A stretch of DNA of 64,000 nt from Deltaproteobacteria bacterium (GTDB taxonomy: Bacteria; Acidobacteriota; Thermoanaerobaculia; Multivoradales; JAHZIX01), in contig JAHZIX010000048.1 in assembly GCA_022601195.1 (NCBI GenBank), positions 184,727-248,726 on the forward strand, in the 5' to 3' direction. Below, one piece after another: positions 60,706-64,000 of this stretch. The notes beneath the pieces were generated by a model. That model saw nothing but the letters and a program-made list of their open reading frames with translations. It was not told the DNA's origin and made no database searches. Both the position numbers and the translations under genes were made by a program. How positions within the stretch are numbered: the first letter of the stretch is position 1; each line of letters begins with the position of its first letter.

Positions 60706-62967
60706 CTAGTGCGCGGTGGAGCCGTAGACAGCTCTCACCTCCTCCATTTGTAGCAGAGCTTCTGCGGCCCAACCGGGGCCTTCCCTGGGCAGAAATCCCG
60801 ATTGCCCGCGTCGGATCACCCCCTGGGGATCGACGATCCAGCTCTGGGGGACCGCACGGCTCACCTTGAGGCTCTTGAAATAGGACTCCCCCAAAAGAAC
60901 CGGAAAGCTCAGCCGATACTCCTCCACGAAGGGCGCTACCTCCCCCGGGTTGCTATCGACGTTGAGACTGATCACTTGAAAATCCGGACGCCGAGCTAGG
61001 CCCACATGCAGTTCCTGCACGAAGGGAAGCTCGAGCCGACACGGTGGGCACCAAGTGGCCCAAGTATTGATCAGAGTGACTTTCCCAAGGAGGTCGGCCG
61101 GCTTCCAGGCCTTGCCCTGGAGATCCACCAACCGAAAATCTAACAAGGTGTCGCGGCGCGAGTCCCAATCCGATTGGGCTGCTCCTCTGATCGCAGCCGT
61201 CGCCGCCTCCCCACCTGCTGGAAGAAGGCCCGGCTCGAGAGCCCTCCAGCCATCCTCCGACCCTCCCATCTCTCGCCATTGGGCTTCGGTCGGCATGCTG
61301 GCGCCGCTTTCCAAAGAGGGTAGGTTTGTTGCACTGCCGCCGAGAAGATCCGTATCCAGCAGGTCAGGCGGAACCTTGCGAAGAAACGCCATCGCATCCA
61401 ACTTCCGTCCGGCCTTTGAGGCTACCTGTCCTCGGAGTTGCCAGTACCTTGCCCAGCTCACTTCCATCTGGCCTGCCTGCCGTGAGTCAGGAGACTCGAT
61501 GCTCTCGAGCTTCTCCGCTGCTTCTCGGAGAGCCTCGTTGGCCCCCTCCAGCTCCCCCAGCCGAAAGGCGGCCTCGCTTTCGAGGAGCTCCAACTGAACC
61601 AGTTTGAGAGTCCTACCAACGGGAATCTGAGACCGCTCATCGCCCCCGGAGGAGCTCACGGCAGCCTTCTCTCTACTCGAGGGAATAAGGGCCCGCTCCT
61701 GCTCCAAAAGGGGCTGGACCCTTTCCACCTTCAACTGGCGATTCAACAGGGCTCGCGCCGCATGGACATAGGGAGAATCCCTCATGCGAATACTGGCTCG
61801 AAATGGCTCCCAGGCCCCCAACATCGCTTCCACCTCCCGGAGAAGGGCGTCGTCTGGCAAATCCTGGAGATTCACTGCTGCTTGGAAACGAGCCAAATGA
61901 AGCTGCCAGGAGCCGGGACAGCGAGCGATCCACCCACTACTTTCTCGATACAGTCGGCGCGCCAAGCTGTCACTTGCGAAAACCAACCTCTCCCCAGCTT
62001 CCTGGGGAGATCCCATTCCCTGAGCAAAACCATTCAATAGAGCTTCCACGGCCTCCGAAGAGCAGGGATTCTGGGCCTGACGCTGCTCGCGGAGACGGCG
62101 AGAGGCAGCTGGATTTCCAGCCACCTTATGAGTTCTTTCCAGGGCGTAGGCCCAATGCCGATCCGTCGGTGGGTGGGCGTTTTCGAACCTCTCGAGCTCC
62201 CCGCGCAGCCGTTGGCGCAAACCTTCGTGCTCGGCTACGGGAGCCAACCGGAACTCCAACTGCCACAGTCCCGGCAAGGCCAATGCCCGCTGACGGGGCG
62301 ACGCTCCAGCTATCTGTTCGCGCAGAACGGGTAAGTAGCGACGCCAAAAGGCCTGGTCGGTGATTTGGGTCCGAAGAAGAAGGGGTTCCCTAAAGCGATT
62401 CGGACAAGCTACGAGAAAAGCCTCCAGATGAGCCTTCGCCTTCTCTTCGTTCCTTGCCCGGCCTGACTCAGGGGAGGTCCGTCCATAGGCATAAGCTAGC
62501 CCCCAATGCCCCCATGGATAGTCTTCTTCCGCCTCCAGAGCTCTTTCATAGGCTTTGAGCTCCTCCTCAGCATCCAGCACATAGGCATAAAGATACTGGG
62601 CCGCTGGATTCCCTTTCTCCCGAGAAGCCCGATCTCCATAGGCAGCGAGAGCAGCCTCGAATCGATCTGGTTGCCCACTCTTAGATGCGCCATAGAGGTA
62701 CTGCAAATAGGGCCGGTGAAGATGAATCTCGTCCGGAAAGCTAGCCAGAATCGACTCGGCCCGAGTCAGAATTTCCTGCCAACAGGGTTGACGAGGGTGA
62801 CAACCTTCATAATGGATATCGAGCTCTTCAACGAACTCTCGTGCCGCCTCTTGAGGCTCACAGGATGGGTGCTCCCGAACTGGCGCCCCCTCTCCTAGGA
62901 AAGCACCCCCACCCCACAGAATGGCAACGACGAACAAAGAAAGAACGGAAAGCAATTTGATTCTCAT
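60706..62967 (-). CDS. Exported helical-repeat protein with C-terminal TlpA thioredoxin domain
   Basis: 753 residues from the ATG at 62967, where a signal peptide begins (M-R-I-K-L-L-S-V-L-S-L-F-V-V-A-I); an ATG at 62985 is possible. The central 550 residues are TPR-like helical hairpins (E-A-x-x-A-x-E-A-x-x-x-Y type). The last 150 residues are a TlpA/ResA fold: W-K-P-A-D-L-L-G-K-V, N-T-W-A-T-W-C-P-P-C and the cis-proline A-V-P-Q-S-W-I-V-D. It probably reduces disulfides in exported partner proteins recruited by the repeats. The fused layout is uncommon but recurs in Acidobacteriota-like genomes (from memory). Confidence 0.8.
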   Translation of the reverse strand: MRIKLLSVLSLFVVAILWGGGAFLGEGAPVREHPSCEPQEAAREFVEELDIHYEGCHPRQPCWQEILTRAESILASFPDEIHLHRPYLQYLYGASKSGQPDRFEAALAAYGDRASREKGNPAAQYLYAYVLDAEEELKAYERALEAEEDYPWGHWGLAYAYGRTSPESGRARNEEKAKAHLEAFLVACPNRFREPLLLRTQITDQAFWRRYLPVLREQIAGASPRQRALALPGLWQLEFRLAPVAEHEGLRQRLRGELERFENAHPPTDRHWAYALERTHKVAGNPAASRRLREQRQAQNPCSSEAVEALLNGFAQGMGSPQEAGERLVFASDSLARRLYRESSGWIARCPGSWQLHLARFQAAVNLQDLPDDALLREVEAMLGAWEPFRASIRMRDSPYVHAARALLNRQLKVERVQPLLEQERALIPSSREKAAVSSSGGDERSQIPVGRTLKLVQLELLESEAAFRLGELEGANEALREAAEKLESIESPDSRQAGQMEVSWARYWQLRGQVASKAGRKLDAMAFLRKVPPDLLDTDLLGGSATNLPSLESGASMPTEAQWREMGGSEDGWRALEPGLLPAGGEAATAAIRGAAQSDWDSRRDTLLDFRLVDLQGKAWKPADLLGKVTLINTWATWCPPCRLELPFVQELHVGLARRPDFQVISLNVDSNPGEVAPFVEEYRLSFPVLLGESYFKSLKVSRAVPQSWIVDPQGVIRRGQSGFLPREGPGWAAEALLQMEEVRAVYGSTAH

Positions 62968-63103
62968 GGTGCGCAAGATCTCCATTCGCAGAATGTCAAA
63001 CCCATAAGAAACGGGTAACAAGCAAGAAAAACCGCTCGGAACCGATCCGTTGATATTTACGAAGGCCGTGGGCCAGGCGTTGGGCCAAGACCAAGCCACA
63101 GCT

Positions 63104-63181
63104 CCCAACCGAATGCCCAGCAGTCCCAGAAGGGCCCCAACCGAATGTCACAGATCGTGACCTGAAGGGTACCAACCGAAT
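63104..63181. repeat. Three direct repeats CCAACCGAAT
   Basis: CCAACCGAAT starts at 63105, 63137 and 63172, spacings of 32 and 35 bp (about three helical turns). The second and third copies are each followed by an imperfect ATC/GAT dyad (GTCACAGATCGTGAC and ATCAGGGATCACGGG). They lie 140-210 bp upstream of the minus-strand TPR-TlpA gene and could be operator sites, or traces of mobile repeats next to the transposase gene. Confidence 0.55.
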
Positions 63182-63287
63182 ATCAGGGATCACGGGCGCC
63201 CCCTCCTTGAGACTCCCACTCCCTTGAAATTCAAGAAATTCTTCTCACGATGCAAGATTCTGCGGTGCTCTTGCGTCCTTAGATAGC

Positions 63288-64000
63288 ATGCCAAGAAGAC
63301 TACGCTACGCTCCCCCGGACCCCTGCGGCTATTCTCTCTTTGAAATCTCTCATCGATGTCTTGCGGGACTCTTCCTGCTGCGCCCCTCCAAAAGACTCAA
63401 CGACATCCTCATCGGAGTTCTCGCCCGGGCTCAGACCAAATACCACGTACGAGTACACGCCTGTGCCTACCTCAGCAACCACGGACACCTGCTCATCAGT
63501 GCCGAAAGTCAGAAACAGATCTCTGCATTCATGGAATTCGTGGGATCAAACATGGCCCGAGAAGTCGGCATCCTCCACGATTGGCCGGCTAAGGTCTGGG
63601 CGCGACCCTATAGCGGTATTCCCGTGGTCGGGAACGAGGCCATCCAAGTCCCTCGACTGAAGTACCTCCTCAGCCAGGGAACCAAGGAGGGGCTGGTCGA
63701 TAGTCCCTTTCGCTGGCCCGGCGCCCATGCTGCCAAAGCCCTCGCCAACGGCGAAAACCTCCAGGGCATCTGGATCGACCGCACCGCCCTACACAAGGCT
63801 CGCCGCAAACGACCCCGCGAGAAAATCCGGCCCATCGACTTCGAACGGCCGATGACTCTCGAGCTCTCCCCCCTCCCGTGCTGGGAGAATCTCGCTCCGG
63901 AGAAACGCCAAGCCGAGGTTCGCGTGTTGATCAAAGAGATCGAAACAGAAGCGGCAGCAGAACACCGGCGAAGCTTCAGCCGACCCATCGGTCGCCGAGC
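63288..64000 (+). CDS. REP-associated tyrosine transposase (Y1/HUH type), C-terminus off the window
   Basis: 237 residues visible from the ATG at 63288, open to the edge. HUH nuclease signature N-H-G-H-L-L-I near 65-71 following H-V-R-V-H-A-C-A-Y-L-S. Downstream W-A-R-P-Y-S-G-I-P-V and L-K-Y-L-L-S-Q-G-T-K-E-G-L-V near 110-140 match RAYT/transposase_17 proteins, with the tyrosine in R-P-Y the likely nucleophile. RAYTs act on REP sequences; no REP-type palindrome was obvious nearby. Single-copy domesticated relatives of IS200/IS605 transposases usually show no terminal inverted repeats. Confidence 0.85.
   Translation, partial: MPRRLRYAPPDPCGYSLFEISHRCLAGLFLLRPSKRLNDILIGVLARAQTKYHVRVHACAYLSNHGHLLISAESQKQISAFMEFVGSNMAREVGILHDWPAKVWARPYSGIPVVGNEAIQVPRLKYLLSQGTKEGLVDSPFRWPGAHAAKALANGENLQGIWIDRTALHKARRKRPREKIRPIDFERPMTLELSPLPCWENLAPEKRQAEVRVLIKEIETEAAAEHRRSFSRPIGRR

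Noticed and set aside
1..64000. tRNA, rRNA and CRISPR arrays
   Set aside because: No cloverleaf-like or rRNA sequences and no regularly spaced direct repeats were seen; the tandem arrays at 13891 and 23637 are in-frame coding repeats without spacers.

Overview
The window looks like about 64 kb of a moderately GC-rich bacterial chromosome. The gene content (several large FG-GAP/CRTAC1-type proteins with C-terminal ASPIC/UnbV domains, GT-C membrane glycosyltransferases, a VTC-DUF4956-CotH trio, a secreted dockerin-bearing esterase, a REP-associated transposase) is most like Acidobacteriota or a related environmental phylum. That placement is inference from content only; there is no rRNA or other marker gene. 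Most genes have clear Shine-Dalgarno sequences, and many neighbours overlap by 4 nt (ATGA or GTGA), which indicates translational coupling.

Left edge (1-6.2 kb): two membrane glycosyltransferases (the first cut by the window edge) and a cytoplasmic-looking FG-GAP/UnbV protein on the minus strand, then one plus-strand redoxin.

Central cluster (37.9 kb down to 6.2 kb, all minus strand, about 24 genes): in transcription order, acyl carrier protein, HMG-CoA reductase, a CrtI/retinol-saturase-like flavoenzyme, two CRTAC1/UnbV proteins, an epimerase-PlsC fusion, a TlpA lipoprotein, a UbiB/ABC1 kinase, then a long run of unfamiliar proteins. Nine of these begin with the same 30-80 residue N-terminal module (basic/aromatic segment with S-W and L-x-G-x-[RQ]-Q, then an amphipathic region with A-G-D-R-L-Q), either alone or fused to different bodies. 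The run also holds a UbiB-type pseudokinase, two tandem patatin-like lipases and a giant protein whose SGNH-hydrolase domain has lost its catalytic residues. I read the cluster as a lipid/isoprenoid-linked system in which the shared module recruits many effectors to one place (membrane, lipid body or scaffold). That role is inference.

The strongest single observation: the two neighbouring CRTAC1/UnbV genes (29668-32118 and 32181-34661) are each interrupted at the same place by an in-frame UGA, in the same context (UGA CUA CC). The homologous ASPIC/UnbV domain continues in frame afterwards. In both genes a hairpin with a GGUC loop begins the loop 21 nt after the UGA, and one stem pair covaries between them (C-G versus U-A). 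This fits bacterial selenocysteine insertion (bSECIS). Programmed UGA readthrough is the alternative.

Right of the cluster, an 826-bp intergenic region separates it from a divergent plus-strand operon (38.7-48.2 kb): a probably leaderless secreted protein, an SGNH esterase with a dockerin-like tail, a GT-C membrane protein, a GT2 glycosyltransferase, a hexapeptide acetyltransferase and the VTC/DUF4956/CotH trio. From 49.3 to 57.2 kb, minus-strand genes encode nucleotide-sugar and branched-deoxysugar enzymes, a membrane alkaline-phosphatase-family protein and a SIS-domain protein. From 57.5 kb come a second GT-C protein, MltA, a TPR-TlpA fusion on the minus strand, and a REP-associated transposase running off the right edge.
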